Positions 35,572-44,683 of a DNA stretch of 62,123 bases are shown one piece after another (position 1 is the stretch's first letter; every line of letters starts with the position of its first letter). The translations under genes and the position numbers were made by a program. Origin of the DNA: a virus; IMG/VR virus record IMGVR_UViG_3300033571_004193, positions 1 through 62,123 of that record; one strand, written 5' to 3'. The notes beneath the pieces are model-generated. The model did no database searches and was not told the DNA's origin. It saw only the letters and a list, made by a program, of their open reading frames with translations.

Positions 35572-37541
35572 TTGGCTTCTCCCCACCGTTGTACGACCTT
35601 AACGTCTGCAATCAACGGTACGTCTAGCATATTGATTCCTTCCATCGCTTCTCTAATAGCTTCTTTTGTTTCATCAACTAGATGGTCAGGTGTAATGGTG
35701 ACCAGTTCGTCGTGCACTGTCAATAGGATGTGTGATTCTTTTGGAATCATCTGATGTGCCCTAATCATAGCAAGCTTCATGATGTCAGCAGCAGAGCCTT
35801 GAATACGTGTATTAAACGCCTGACGCTCAGCACTACCCCTCTCCCCAAAGTTCCTAGAGTTAATCTCAGGGATATAGCGCTTACGACCCATAATAGTGGT
35901 GACATAGTTCTTGACCTTGGTAGCGCCAATAACTTTAATCCTGTACCGATTAATGTTTGCAAACTTAACAGCAAAGTCACTGAGCAGATTCTTAGCCTCT
36001 GTAATAGAACACCCGATAGAACGAGCAATCTTTTCTGGGCCTACGCCATACGCCATAGCAAGAACTAATGTCTTACCGCCCTGACGGTTAACACCCATAA
36101 CATCACCAACAGTTGTATAGATGTCGCTACCATCCCTGTAGTTCTTTAACATAATAGGGTCTTGAGACATAGACGCAATGATTCGTGGCTCAATCTGTGA
36201 GTAATCAGCAACTACTAACTTGTAACCTTCTGGAGCGTAGAAGAGGTTTCGGATAGCTTTTCCGTGAGCTGTGGCTGGATTTGGTACGTTCTGTAAGTTT
36301 GGGTTACGGCTAGAGAAACGACCCGTCTCTGCCCCATGTTGTATGAAGTCGCAGTGTAAACGGCCTTCGACGAGGAGGCTGTCTTTAACTTCAATCTTAG
36401 ATTTTCCACCTGTTGTTCGTACAACTTCTCCTCCTAAATATGGAATTACGTATGTGCTTAATAACTTGTTAAGGTCTGCGTACTCTAGCAACGCTTTTAC
36501 TAATGGGTCTTTCTCACGGTAAGGCTCAAGCGCCTCTGCTGATACAGAAAAGTCAGATACTTCTAACTCTCTACCTTCCATGTCTTTCTTAATACCCTTG
36601 CCTGTAAGAACCTTAGGCTTTAATCCACGACCACCCATATCCTTAGAGGTATACAACAACTCTTGCTTCTCTGGATTAGAGTTAAGGTTAAATACACGAC
36701 CAGCAACTGAGTAGATAGTCTCCCTTGTTGCTTCAATATCTTTTTCTAATTGCTGATGTAACTCAGATAACGCGTTCTCATCAATAGGAGCACCCGCTAA
36801 CTTCATATGACAAAGGACCTCTAACACGTCCATCTCTAGCTTCATAATGTTATCTACATCTGCAGCATTAATCTTTTCTTTTACTACCTTCCATAGAGCA
36901 AAGGTGTACTTAGCATCTAAGTAAGCATACTTAGCAACAATGTCAAAGGCGTGTATCTCCACCTGTGCTCCGACACCCTTAGTCATCTTGTAGCCAAGCT
37001 CACGCTCTAGGCAATCATCTAAACCACACTTGTTCTTATTGCGATTGTCGTAGATAAACGAACCAACCATTGTGTCAAAGTAAGGACCTGCGGGTATACG
37101 TCCACCTAGGTATTTTGCTACAGATGTAAGGTCAAAGACTAAGTTGTGACCTATAGTTAAAATCTCTTCATTAAAAAACAATGGCTCTAAAGCCTTAAAT
37201 ACCTCTGTTGGGTATAGCTGTTGTGGGGCTGGGCCAAAAACCTGCGTGGCTTTCTTATCGTCAGCAGAATAATCCGCATCGCGTACTTCTAAACCTTTAT
37301 CTTTGCGCTTCTGTCCTTGTCCTGTAAGCGGACGTATAGTTTCAATAAACTCACCGTTGGGATGCCCCATTGGGATTACATCTCCACGACCATGTGTAGC
37401 AAAGCTTAACCACAGCACTTCATTAACTACTGTAACTCCACGGCGTGGACCTACTGTTTCGCAGTCATACGCATAAGCGTCCTGCTTAAGATAGTAAGCC
37501 ACCATCTCATCTAACTGTTCTTTAGTCGTAATAATGTTCAT
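35568..37541 (-). CDS. polA: Family A DNA polymerase with 3'-5' exonuclease domain
   Basis: 657 residues. DCET at residues 26-29 is exonuclease motif I, with NLVFDLTS and YLDAKYT as the later exo motifs. Polymerase motifs: DYSQIEPRIIA (A), RQAFNTRIQGSAADI (B) and VHDELV (C). No 5'-3' exonuclease domain. The Glu in motif A is the usual steric gate for dNTP selection. Replicative polymerase of the phage. Confidence 0.95.
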   Translation of the reverse strand: MNIITTKEQLDEMVAYYLKQDAYAYDCETVGPRRGVTVVNEVLWLSFATHGRGDVIPMGHPNGEFIETIRPLTGQGQKRKDKGLEVRDADYSADDKKATQVFGPAPQQLYPTEVFKALEPLFFNEEILTIGHNLVFDLTSVAKYLGGRIPAGPYFDTMVGSFIYDNRNKNKCGLDDCLERELGYKMTKGVGAQVEIHAFDIVAKYAYLDAKYTFALWKVVKEKINAADVDNIMKLEMDVLEVLCHMKLAGAPIDENALSELHQQLEKDIEATRETIYSVAGRVFNLNSNPEKQELLYTSKDMGGRGLKPKVLTGKGIKKDMEGRELEVSDFSVSAEALEPYREKDPLVKALLEYADLNKLLSTYVIPYLGGEVVRTTGGKSKIEVKDSLLVEGRLHCDFIQHGAETGRFSSRNPNLQNVPNPATAHGKAIRNLFYAPEGYKLVVADYSQIEPRIIASMSQDPIMLKNYRDGSDIYTTVGDVMGVNRQGGKTLVLAMAYGVGPEKIARSIGCSITEAKNLLSDFAVKFANINRYRIKVIGATKVKNYVTTIMGRKRYIPEINSRNFGERGSAERQAFNTRIQGSAADIMKLAMIRAHQMIPKESHILLTVHDELVTITPDHLVDETKEAIREAMEGINMLDVPLIADVKVVQRWGEAK

Positions 37542-37560
37542 GGGTTCCTTAAATAGAAGA

Positions 37561-37595
37561 AGGCTGGGGGTCTTAGCACGTGTTGCCCCCAGCCT
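37561..37595 (-). terminator. Hairpin between the SSB-like gene and polA
   Basis: AGGCTGGGGG (37561-37570) pairs with CCCCCAGCCT (37586-37595), 12 nt after the SSB-like stop and before the polA ribosome site; the minus-strand downstream is T-rich. Probably a partial terminator or mRNA 3' stabiliser giving more SSB than polymerase. Confidence 0.65.
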
Positions 37596-37606
37596 ACTAC
37601 TAGAAA

Positions 37607-38272
37607 TTAGAGAAGGGAGTTGGCAATTTCTTCAAGCTCTTCCCAAGTGTGCTCTTTAATTACAGAGCGCTCGAAAGGCTTGATAGCTGCTACGCCATCT
37701 TCTGCCATCTTCTCATCAATGCCCCAGTCCTCTAGGAGGTCGCGTGGCTTGATTGAGTTAAGGTTGTAAACAGTCTGTTGCATCTTGCCTGTACGGCTGA
37801 TTGCCCAGTAGTTCTTGGTCAATGGACCTTGTGGTGAAAACTCTGCAGAGTGAAGTGTCTTATACAGACGTGGGCTTGCAATTAACATCTGACGTTGTAC
37901 ACCTGAGGGTGTAATAACGGCAATTGTAAATGCTCGCTTGTCTTCAGGCTTGCTGCCAAGCTTTGTGCACAGTGGGTCGTTAGCCCCAAGAGAAACGTAT
38001 GAACGCTTACCAACAGTTTTTTGCTGTAGGAAGTGTTGTTTGTAAATTGCGAAGGGACCGTTTTGGTCGATGAACTTAATTACTGTGAACTCACCATCAG
38101 TGAACTTAAACTCTGTTGGGAAATCACCTGAAGAAGTTGAGAGCTTATCTGCTGCGTCCCAACCTGATTGTACTGCTGAAGATGTTGCTTGCTCTGGACG
38201 ACCCTCGACAACTGCGTCGATTGTAAAGTCATCAGTAGCAGGCATGTATTCATCTGTTCTATTGATAGCCAT
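37607..38272 (-). CDS. Phage single-stranded DNA-binding protein-like
   Basis: 221 residues. FKFTDGEFTVIKFIDQNGPFAIYKQHF, KRSYVSLGANDPLC and KNYWAISRTGKMQQTVYNLN correspond to a phage SSB-like family with a gp32-type OB fold. Its place right before polA and the hairpin after it support high expression as SSB. Confidence 0.75.
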   Translation of the reverse strand: MAINRTDEYMPATDDFTIDAVVEGRPEQATSSAVQSGWDAADKLSTSSGDFPTEFKFTDGEFTVIKFIDQNGPFAIYKQHFLQQKTVGKRSYVSLGANDPLCTKLGSKPEDKRAFTIAVITPSGVQRQMLIASPRLYKTLHSAEFSPQGPLTKNYWAISRTGKMQQTVYNLNSIKPRDLLEDWGIDEKMAEDGVAAIKPFERSVIKEHTWEELEEIANSLL

Positions 38273-38296
38273 TTGTTTCCTTTGTTTTAGTGGTTT

Positions 38297-38752
38297 TTAT
38301 TTAGTTTCTTCTGCGCGGATGTTACTCCACGCCTCTGCAATTGCATCAGTCAATTGCTGGTTAGGCCACTTTATCCTAGTTTTATCTAGGGCGCCAGCCT
38401 TTCCAAACAATGTAACTGCTGCGTCAATCTGGGACCGTGAATATAACCTACGGCCTTTGATTTCCTTTCCCGTGGCATCTTTCTTATCACCTAAGCGATA
38501 AGAGGGAGCAGGTAGGTAGCCCTCTTTCATCCAGTAACGGATAGTAACAAGTGGGCGACCTAGCGCTACCGCTAACGCACCAATGGTGTAGAACTCCATG
38601 TCCCTACCATTAGGTAACGTCTTCTTAATTGGATTGATGGTCCAATCAGAATCTTTTTTATTTACCTTCTCTTCTTTTACGCGACGCTTGCGTTTGCTGT
38701 TTGGATAATACTCATCCAAATCAGATAAGAAGTTGTCAATCTTATCAGTCAT
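38297..38752 (-). CDS. MerR-like HTH protein
   Basis: 151 residues. A charged N-terminal arm, then FYTIGALAVALGRPLVTIRYWMKEGYLPAPSYR: a MerR-type helix-turn-helix with wing, followed by R-R-L-Y-S-R-x-Q-I-D. Likely a regulator of the replication operon. Ends 1 nt before the next upstream gene's coding region. Confidence 0.8.
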   Translation of the reverse strand: MTDKIDNFLSDLDEYYPNSKRKRRVKEEKVNKKDSDWTINPIKKTLPNGRDMEFYTIGALAVALGRPLVTIRYWMKEGYLPAPSYRLGDKKDATGKEIKGRRLYSRSQIDAAVTLFGKAGALDKTRIKWPNQQLTDAIAEAWSNIRAEETK

Positions 38753-39145
38753 TTACTTTCCTACGATGAACGCGTAACTTACCTTAGATGGGAACATCGT
38801 ATCAATGTCTTCTTCTGACAGGTGACCGTTATAAAACGCAGCCATGATTGCTGACTCATCAAGAGTGGGAATCATTTTGATGCAGGTATCTTTAATACCT
38901 TTTTTGTTAAGAATAATTTCTGCAGCAGCAAGGTCTAAGTTTTTAGATACACGACGTTGCTTCATTATCTGCTGGTCTTCATTGTAGTTAAGAACAATGT
39001 GACCCTTTTCGTCTTCTACACCAAACTCATCAATGGTTTCGGTGAGACGCTTTTTAATAATTGTCTGACGTTCTGTCAGCTGTGTAATTTGGTCTTTGAG
39101 AACTGTAAACTGTTTTACATCTTCTACTACGGCATCTTGATTCAT
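38753..39145 (-). CDS. Hypothetical coiled-coil protein
   Basis: 130 residues. Residues ~10-40 have heptad-like Leu/Ile spacing (FTVLKDQITQLTERQTIIKKRL); the rest is mixed alpha/beta. Found next to HTH and SSB genes; function unknown. Confidence 0.7.
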   Translation of the reverse strand: MNQDAVVEDVKQFTVLKDQITQLTERQTIIKKRLTETIDEFGVEDEKGHIVLNYNEDQQIMKQRRVSKNLDLAAAEIILNKKGIKDTCIKMIPTLDESAIMAAFYNGHLSEEDIDTMFPSKVSYAFIVGK

Positions 39146-39205
39146 AAGTTTCCTAACGTTTAGGTTGTTAGGTCTAACTTAGTGGGTGCCTATAAGGCTG
39201 TCAAG

Positions 39206-39349
39206 TTATTTAGCGCTCTTGGCGCGTTGACCTCTGTAACCTGTTTTCTTTTTATTCATAGAACCTGGCTTCTTGTAGCCAGCTCCGTTAGGAGTAGCTG
39301 CCTGGCGTTGTTCTAAAGCCTTAGCAATCTTATCGTGGTGTTTTCCCAT
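39206..39349 (-). CDS. Tiny basic protein
   Basis: 47 residues, very basic (MNKKKTGYRGQRAKSAK at the end). It begins just before the end of the RHH gene's frame. Weak ribosome site. Possibly nucleic-acid binding. Confidence 0.55.
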   Translation of the reverse strand: MGKHHDKIAKALEQRQAATPNGAGYKKPGSMNKKKTGYRGQRAKSAK

Positions 39350-39353
39350 TTGA

Positions 39354-39500
39354 TTAGTCTTCTTTAATATAGGTTTCTAGCGCCTCAATAATGATGCTAG
39401 TAACCGTAATCTTCTCAGCTGCAGCTTTCTTTTGGACAGCAGTCCATAGCTGGTCTGATACGCGGATGGTACGCGTTGGAGTCTTAGGTGCGTTTGGCAT
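39354..39500 (-). CDS. Ribbon-helix-helix protein, possibly leaderless
   Basis: 48 residues from ATG 39500. TRTIRVSDQLWTAVQKKAAAEKITVTSIIIEALETYI is an Arc/CopG-type RHH. There is no Shine-Dalgarno: TGTACACTTATACA lies directly before the ATG, and its TGTA...TACA ends form an imperfect palindrome that could be its own operator. Probably an autoregulated repressor. Confidence 0.75.
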   Translation of the reverse strand: MPNAPKTPTRTIRVSDQLWTAVQKKAAAEKITVTSIIIEALETYIKED

Positions 39501-39513
39501 TGTATAAGTGTAC

Positions 39514-39538
39514 ACACCCAACGGGAGATGTTGGGTGT
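39514..39538 (-). terminator. Hairpin between tRNA-Gln and the RHH gene
   Basis: ACACCCAAC (39514-39522) pairs with GTTGGGTGT (39530-39538). It closely follows the tRNA-Gln end and may terminate or process the tRNA transcript. No T-run. Confidence 0.5.
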
Positions 39539-39543
39539 AAAAG

Positions 39544-39615
39544 CTCCCCACCAAGGACTCGAACCTCGACTCGCTGAACCAGAATCAGCTGTCCTGCCAA
39601 TTAGACGAATGGGGA
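39544..39615 (-). tRNA. tRNA-Gln (anticodon CTG)
   Basis: Cloverleaf on the minus strand: acceptor TCCCCAT/GTGGGGA, anticodon stem GCTGA/TCAGC with loop TTCTGGT (anticodon CTG), T-loop GTTCGAGTC, discriminator G. No encoded CCA. Confidence 0.9.
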
Positions 39616-39619
39616 ATGG

Positions 39620-39692
39620 AGCGGTTGACGAGGCTCGAACTCGCGACCTGCACCTTGGCAAGGTGCCGCTCTACCAACTGAGCTACAACCGC
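39620..39692 (-). tRNA. tRNA-Gly (anticodon GCC)
   Basis: Acceptor GCGGTTG/CAACCGC, D-arm with AGCTCAGTTGGTAGAGC, anticodon stem GCACC/GGTGC with loop TTGCCAA (anticodon GCC), T-arm AGTTCGAGCCT. No encoded CCA. Confidence 0.93.
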
Positions 39693-39696
39693 ATAG

Positions 39697-39769
39697 CTGC
39701 CCCACCTGGACTCGAACCAGGGACACTCGCATTAACAGTGCGATGCTCTGCCAACTGAGCTATGGGGCA
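39697..39769 (-). tRNA. tRNA-Asn (anticodon GTT)
   Basis: Acceptor TGCCCCA/TGGGGCA, anticodon stem TCGCA/TGCGA with loop CTGTTAA (anticodon GTT), T-arm GGTTCGAGTCC, discriminator G. Its 5' end directly abuts the helicase stop codon, so it is probably cut from the helicase mRNA. Confidence 0.93.
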
Positions 39770-41362
39770 CTAAACATCTGATGACTGTAAGAAAGTTTTT
39801 AAACTTCCTACAGACATTGACACCTTAGTTTCATCATCATCTACGCCTTCGCCATCAATGATGGCATTAGCAATAGAACTCTTTTGTTGTAGGGCTTCCC
39901 ATTGACGCTCTTCAATAGACCCTGAGATAACTATATCTTGGATTACAATTGAAGGCCATGTTGAAGACGCACGTTTAATACGACCGTTACGCTGTGTGGC
40001 TGTTCCTGATGACCATGGTAGGTCATAGTTAACCAGCATGTTGGCTGCAGGTAGGTCTACACCATAACCGCCAGCATCGGAAGAAATAAGAACACGAACA
40101 GTAGGGTCGTTATTAAAAGCAACTTTGTTATCTTCTTTAGTCTTAGCATCTAGTTTCCCTGAATATAGTCGGCACTGCTCTGGCCCTAGAGCCTCGGCAA
40201 TCTTGTCAAGCATGTCTACATAGGTGGCAAATATAACTACTTTGTTTTCTTGATTCTGGTCCAGGAAGTCTTTAACGTACTGAGTAAGATAGTCAAGCTT
40301 AGGCGAGTTACCAACACTATCAAGAAGACCCCCATCAACCAGTTCAGTGACATAAGCAGAACCCTCTCCTGACATTAATTTAAATTTTGCAGCGCTACTT
40401 TTTAATAGCTCTGGATGTGAACAGAGCATTTTAAGTGCTCCAATCTTAGACATAATCTTTCCACGCATCTCGTCTTGTGGTCCGCCACGCGTAGACTCCA
40501 TGCCATAGTGCGCCATAACATTAAAGTTAGAACCAAACAAATCTTGCGCTTCGTCAAGGTCAGCTAATAGGTCCTGTGAAATACGTGTATACAACTTTGA
40601 AGACGCTCTATCAAATACAATTTTGATTGGGTCTTTGTGAATAGTGTCAGGAAGATACGGCGCTACGTCTGGGTCTTTCTGTGCTTTACGTACGCAGACC
40701 TCTTTCATCCTAGTGTGTAGGGTAGAAAGATTACGGTAGTACTGTGGTGCGCCCCACGAGTTTCTTACAATAAAAGCAGAGTCAAAGATGTCAAACCTAC
40801 CAAGTACGCTGGCGTCAACAAACTGCATAATGCTATACAGCTCTTCAGGCTTGCCATTTTCAATCGGAGTACCAGTGAGTGCATATCTATATTTAGCATT
40901 GATTAACCTCTTTACTGCTTTGGAGCGTTTGGATTTAAAAGATTTAATGGCTGTGGCTTCGTCAAGGACAACAAATCCTCGTGGTAGTTCTTTGATGGTA
41001 TCCCAGTCATTAACAACCTGCTCATAGTTAAGAATGATGTAATCGACCCCCGAGTTGTGCCAGTCCATGGCTTTAGCATATTGCTCTGCTCTTTTCTTCG
41101 GCGTTCCATCAATGACCAAAGCTTTAGAAGTTCCATCGGTAAATTTCTCAATCTGATTAGCCCACTGATACTTCAATGAGGATAGACAGATTATAAGACC
41201 TGGCTCTGTAACTTTGTTCTCATCCATCAAACGTTCTATGGCTGCAATAGTAATAACAGTCTTGCCAAGACCTAGGTCATAGGCGACTAGCACCTTGTGG
41301 CGTTCAACCATACGGTCTACAGCCTCAGGTTGATATGGAAGTAGGGTCCCTTTAAAAGTCAC
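39770..41362 (-). CDS. SNF2-family DNA helicase/translocase
   Basis: 530 residues. Walker A YDLGLGKT (28-35, motif I), LNYEQV, VVLDEAT (motif II), ALTGTPIEN (motif III), and in the second RecA lobe KVVIFATYVD, ISSDAGGYGVDL and QRNGRIKRA (V and VI). Moves on duplex DNA and may act in replication, recombination or defence evasion. Confidence 0.92.
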   Translation of the reverse strand: MTFKGTLLPYQPEAVDRMVERHKVLVAYDLGLGKTVITIAAIERLMDENKVTEPGLIICLSSLKYQWANQIEKFTDGTSKALVIDGTPKKRAEQYAKAMDWHNSGVDYIILNYEQVVNDWDTIKELPRGFVVLDEATAIKSFKSKRSKAVKRLINAKYRYALTGTPIENGKPEELYSIMQFVDASVLGRFDIFDSAFIVRNSWGAPQYYRNLSTLHTRMKEVCVRKAQKDPDVAPYLPDTIHKDPIKIVFDRASSKLYTRISQDLLADLDEAQDLFGSNFNVMAHYGMESTRGGPQDEMRGKIMSKIGALKMLCSHPELLKSSAAKFKLMSGEGSAYVTELVDGGLLDSVGNSPKLDYLTQYVKDFLDQNQENKVVIFATYVDMLDKIAEALGPEQCRLYSGKLDAKTKEDNKVAFNNDPTVRVLISSDAGGYGVDLPAANMLVNYDLPWSSGTATQRNGRIKRASSTWPSIVIQDIVISGSIEERQWEALQQKSSIANAIIDGEGVDDDETKVSMSVGSLKTFLQSSDV

Positions 41363-41598
41363 AGTGGTATCTCGTTAACTCTATCTTTAGACCAATGAAT
41401 GTAAGACCTAATATAGACAAGAGCGTAGGCAAGAGCAGAAAAGATAAATCCATACTGGTCAGTAGTTAACGCGTAACCAATCCACAAAACCTCGTTAAAA
41501 AGAAGAACTAGCCAGCCCCAAATAGTTTTACGTCCAACAAAGTAAATTCCCCCGACACCTATAACAGCAAGGACCCAGGACCCATACTCCATAATCAT
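41359..41598 (-). CDS. Small membrane protein
   Basis: 79 residues with three hydrophobic stretches (WVLAVIGVGGIYFVG; IWGWLVLLFNEVLWIGYAL; FIFSALAYALVYI) and a basic tail. ATGA overlaps at both ends. Function unknown; unusual inside a replication operon. Confidence 0.75.
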   Translation of the reverse strand: MIMEYGSWVLAVIGVGGIYFVGRKTIWGWLVLLFNEVLWIGYALTTDQYGFIFSALAYALVYIRSYIHWSKDRVNEIPL

Positions 41599-42137
41599 AT
41601 GTATGCTCTCATTCTTGTATTAATTAAAACTTTAAGGTCATCAAGGGTACCGTTGTTAAGGAATATTTGGTCAACCTTTTCCCCATCCATGGCTGTCTCT
41701 GATGCATGGGCGTTTACTGGGATAACCCCACTGCGCTTTATGCGCCAAATCTGTGAGTTATCATAATCTCTAATAGCCTTAGCTTCGTTTGGATACCTAA
41801 CGTCAGTAATAACATAGTTAACTTCTCCAAACAATTGAAGCTCACTTAAAGCCTGCTTTACCCAAAACATATCTCCAAAAGTTTTGCGAGCGCCAACTCC
41901 TAGGCTCTGTAACATATTACGAACCTCTGGAAAAGCAGTCTTAGCAACGTCCCAACCGTAACCATCAACAACTCCTTGAACTCTATACCCACCATCTTTA
42001 ACTGTAGGGTTCATCTCATAAAGAAGTTTGCGAATAGGGTCTGCAAAAGCAATACGTTTGTATCCGTAATTTTCTACAAGAATGTTAGCAACTGAGTCTT
42101 TACCTGATTGTGCGTATCCAGTTAATCCGATAATCAT
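41595..42137 (-). CDS. Deoxynucleoside monophosphate kinase
   Basis: 180 residues. P-loop GYAQSGKDS (7-15), then FADPIRKLLYEM and a lid-like region; VITDVRYPNEAKAI and IWRIKR follow. This is the T4 gp1-like dNMP kinase pattern. Makes dNDPs for replication alongside the reductase. Confidence 0.9.
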   Translation of the reverse strand: MIIGLTGYAQSGKDSVANILVENYGYKRIAFADPIRKLLYEMNPTVKDGGYRVQGVVDGYGWDVAKTAFPEVRNMLQSLGVGARKTFGDMFWVKQALSELQLFGEVNYVITDVRYPNEAKAIRDYDNSQIWRIKRSGVIPVNAHASETAMDGEKVDQIFLNNGTLDDLKVLINTRMRAYI

Positions 42138-42138
42138 C

Positions 42139-43053
42139 TCAACTCCTTAACATGTGGGTAGCGTTCTCAAGTCCCCAGACTATCTCAGCTTGAGACATTC
42201 CGCCAACGTCTTTCATATCTGTCTGAGAATAGTTAAATAACCAGCATTCAAGACCGTACTCTTTTGCCCTCTTAAGCAGGTCACGGGTAGCCTCATTACC
42301 AGCCTTATCATTGTCCATTGCAAAAATTACACGTTCCCCACCGCGAATTAAATTAAACTGCACATTAGAGACTATGCATCCATAGACCGCTACGCCCCCT
42401 GGGAAGCCCACAGAAGCTAAGCGAATGACATCTAGTGGTGACTCAACAACAATCATGTCTCCGCCTTCGTACAGGTCGTAGCCAAATAAAGCATCGCCCT
42501 TCTTTACACGAGCAGTGTTCTTAAAGATGCGTCGGTCATGACCCTTCTCCTGCCATCCCATAAGCTTATTAGTTAGCGGGTCTCTAATAGGAATAATCCA
42601 AGACTTGTCAGTGGAGTTCCAACGTACGCCATACTTCCAAACTAAATCTGGTAACAATCCTCTAGTCAAACATGTAGCGCCAGGCACTCCTTTAAATGCA
42701 CTGAGCATAGACTCGTGGATAATAACTGGCTCTTCTTGCTTTTGGTCTTTGAGGTTTGTAAGACGTTGAAAACGAGAACGCAAAGATGACTCAACTTTTG
42801 CTGCTAAATCTAAATTACCACCACCAGCTACACCACCAACCTGCTCTATAAGTGTGTAGATGTTTCCTTTCCACTGACAAGAGAAACATATGAACGCGCC
42901 ACTATCAGCATTTATCCATAACGATGGGTTCCTATCCTCTTTGCCTGTGCGCTCTTTATGAGCAGGACAGTTAATCTGAATCTCATCGCCACGAGTATCG
43001 TTGACGTTAAGACCTAAACTAACAAGGGTGTCTTTCATCTCCTCTATGGTCAT
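42139..43053 (-). CDS. DnaG-type primase (CHC2 zinc finger + Toprim)
   Basis: 304 residues. Zinc finger ligands C29, H32, C56 and C59 (CPAH...CFSC), then a Toprim domain: MIVVESPLDVIRL and FAMDNDKAG (acidic motifs). Shorter than bacterial DnaG, as in many phages. Synthesises RNA primers with the adjacent DnaB. Confidence 0.92.
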   Translation of the reverse strand: MTIEEMKDTLVSLGLNVNDTRGDEIQINCPAHKERTGKEDRNPSLWINADSGAFICFSCQWKGNIYTLIEQVGGVAGGGNLDLAAKVESSLRSRFQRLTNLKDQKQEEPVIIHESMLSAFKGVPGATCLTRGLLPDLVWKYGVRWNSTDKSWIIPIRDPLTNKLMGWQEKGHDRRIFKNTARVKKGDALFGYDLYEGGDMIVVESPLDVIRLASVGFPGGVAVYGCIVSNVQFNLIRGGERVIFAMDNDKAGNEATRDLLKRAKEYGLECWLFNYSQTDMKDVGGMSQAEIVWGLENATHMLRS

Positions 43054-44279
43054 TAGATATCACTTGCATCAATCTCTCTAAACGTACCTGTGCCCCAGTC
43101 CCATAGGAGTGATACGTCTACGCGACCAGAGTTACGTGAGTCAAGAATCTTAAGTACACGGGTGTCATCTACATTCTCGTCTTCTCGCTGTAAACCAAAG
43201 ATAACGTCAGCGTCCTGATGGAAAGAAGATGAGTAACCAATAGAGTCAGCAGTTACCTGCCCCTTCTTCATCTTCCAATTAAGTACCTGAGTAGAGATAA
43301 CTACTGGAACTTTGTAACGCTGCGCCATGCGCTTTAACGAACGGGTGATGTTAGTGATTGCCTGTGGGGTGTTCTGCTCTCCAGACTGCTCATCAATCAT
43401 AAGGTAAGTACCGTCAATGAACACGATGTCTGGGTGTAGAACCTGAATCTTGTTAGCAATACCAGAGACTGTAGAACCGTTAGCGGAGTCCACTAACCAG
43501 AACTTCTTACGCATGTTCTCTAATGATTTAAGCTTCTGCTTGTATCTTGCTTCGTCTTCTGCAGATAAAGTACCAGTTAACAAACGTGTGTGTGATACGC
43601 GTGAACGCATAGCATCGTAACGAGTTTGCTGTTCATGGTTACTCATTTCAAATGACTGGAACATTACGCACTTATCCTGCATGTGGATGTTCTGTGCAAC
43701 CTGCAAAGCAAGAGTTGATTTACCTGTCTTAGGTGGAGCAACGATAACAATTAGCTGACCATCTTGTAAGCCGTTAGTCGCTTGGTCCATAGTAGGAAAA
43801 CCAGTAGGAACGCCAAGCATGCCTGGGTTGTTCTTTCTAAACTCGTACTCATTGAAACGCTCTAGTGCGTTATCAGTAAGGTCTAGGTCGCTGGTCTTAC
43901 TAAGGCCGTCTTCTTCTAGCTTGGCTAGGTTACCTTGAATAACAAGTAAAGCCTTTTCATGGTCTTTTTCTTTTTCCAAAATATTGATGGTTTCATCCAT
44001 CATATTAATGGTCGCAGCCTTACGTCGGTCTGAGATTACAGTGTCAATTAAATAATCAACGCTGTCATTTACTTCCAACAACTTATAAGCAGGGAAGTTA
44101 CCCGAGATAACATCAAGGCTTGGGCACTCTGCATAGTTAAAGAAATGCTGTCGTGTAAATATCCATACACGTTTTACATCAGGGTCAACAAACCAACTGT
44201 CGTTTACGCCTCTATCAAATAATGGGGCTAGGTTGCGGTCTGCAAGTACTTTACTTAGTAACTTTGCTTCATTGTTCAT
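43053..44279 (-). CDS. dnaB: DnaB-type replicative helicase
   Basis: 408 residues. N-terminal helical domain; Walker A APPKTGKST (181-189), IVFIDGTYL (Walker B), then STQVLNWKMKKG and a DNA-binding loop region. Hexameric 5'-3' helicase. One base overlap with primase. Confidence 0.93.
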   Translation of the reverse strand: MNNEAKLLSKVLADRNLAPLFDRGVNDSWFVDPDVKRVWIFTRQHFFNYAECPSLDVISGNFPAYKLLEVNDSVDYLIDTVISDRRKAATINMMDETINILEKEKDHEKALLVIQGNLAKLEEDGLSKTSDLDLTDNALERFNEYEFRKNNPGMLGVPTGFPTMDQATNGLQDGQLIVIVAPPKTGKSTLALQVAQNIHMQDKCVMFQSFEMSNHEQQTRYDAMRSRVSHTRLLTGTLSAEDEARYKQKLKSLENMRKKFWLVDSANGSTVSGIANKIQVLHPDIVFIDGTYLMIDEQSGEQNTPQAITNITRSLKRMAQRYKVPVVISTQVLNWKMKKGQVTADSIGYSSSFHQDADVIFGLQREDENVDDTRVLKILDSRNSGRVDVSLLWDWGTGTFREIDASDI

Positions 44280-44683
44280 AGTTCCTTAAATGTCCTTCCC
44301 CATCGACCGTATTGTAAGAGGCGCGAGTCTACATCAACAACGCCAACAACTTCAGGTCTATAGGGAAGTTCGCTGACCAAATGATTAACCGATTCGTATG
44401 CCGTAAAGTATCTAAAGGGATTGGTACCCATCTTGTCAAGTAGGTCCATAGCTTCAGATAAATTTTCTTCGTCTAAGTTGTAAGACACAAGTTCAAGCGT
44501 CACCCCTGCACGGGATGTATATAAATATAGATAGCTTAAAATATCGCGTCTAAACTTTTTATTTATTTTTACTGATGGGATTATTAAAAGCTTCCGCTTA
44601 ACGGAAACTTCTACATCCATAATCAGGTCTGTTGTAACTAACAACCTTTTGGGGAGTTCGTTACTGATATCCCCGTGCTTCAT
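44276..44683 (-). CDS. Hypothetical replication-cluster protein
   Basis: 135 residues. Strand-helix alternation (KLLIIPSVKINKKFRRDIL, TLELVSYNLDEENL) and a conserved-looking end (PEVVGVVDVDSRLLQYGRWGRTF). Possibly HAD-like by the VDVD strand, but not convincingly. Coupled to DnaB. Confidence 0.7.
   Translation of the reverse strand: MKHGDISNELPKRLLVTTDLIMDVEVSVKRKLLIIPSVKINKKFRRDILSYLYLYTSRAGVTLELVSYNLDEENLSEAMDLLDKMGTNPFRYFTAYESVNHLVSELPYRPEVVGVVDVDSRLLQYGRWGRTFKEL

Noticed and set aside
39377-39758. Protein-coding frames across 39528-39758 and 39377-39661
   Set aside because: They cross the three tRNA genes and have no ribosome sites.
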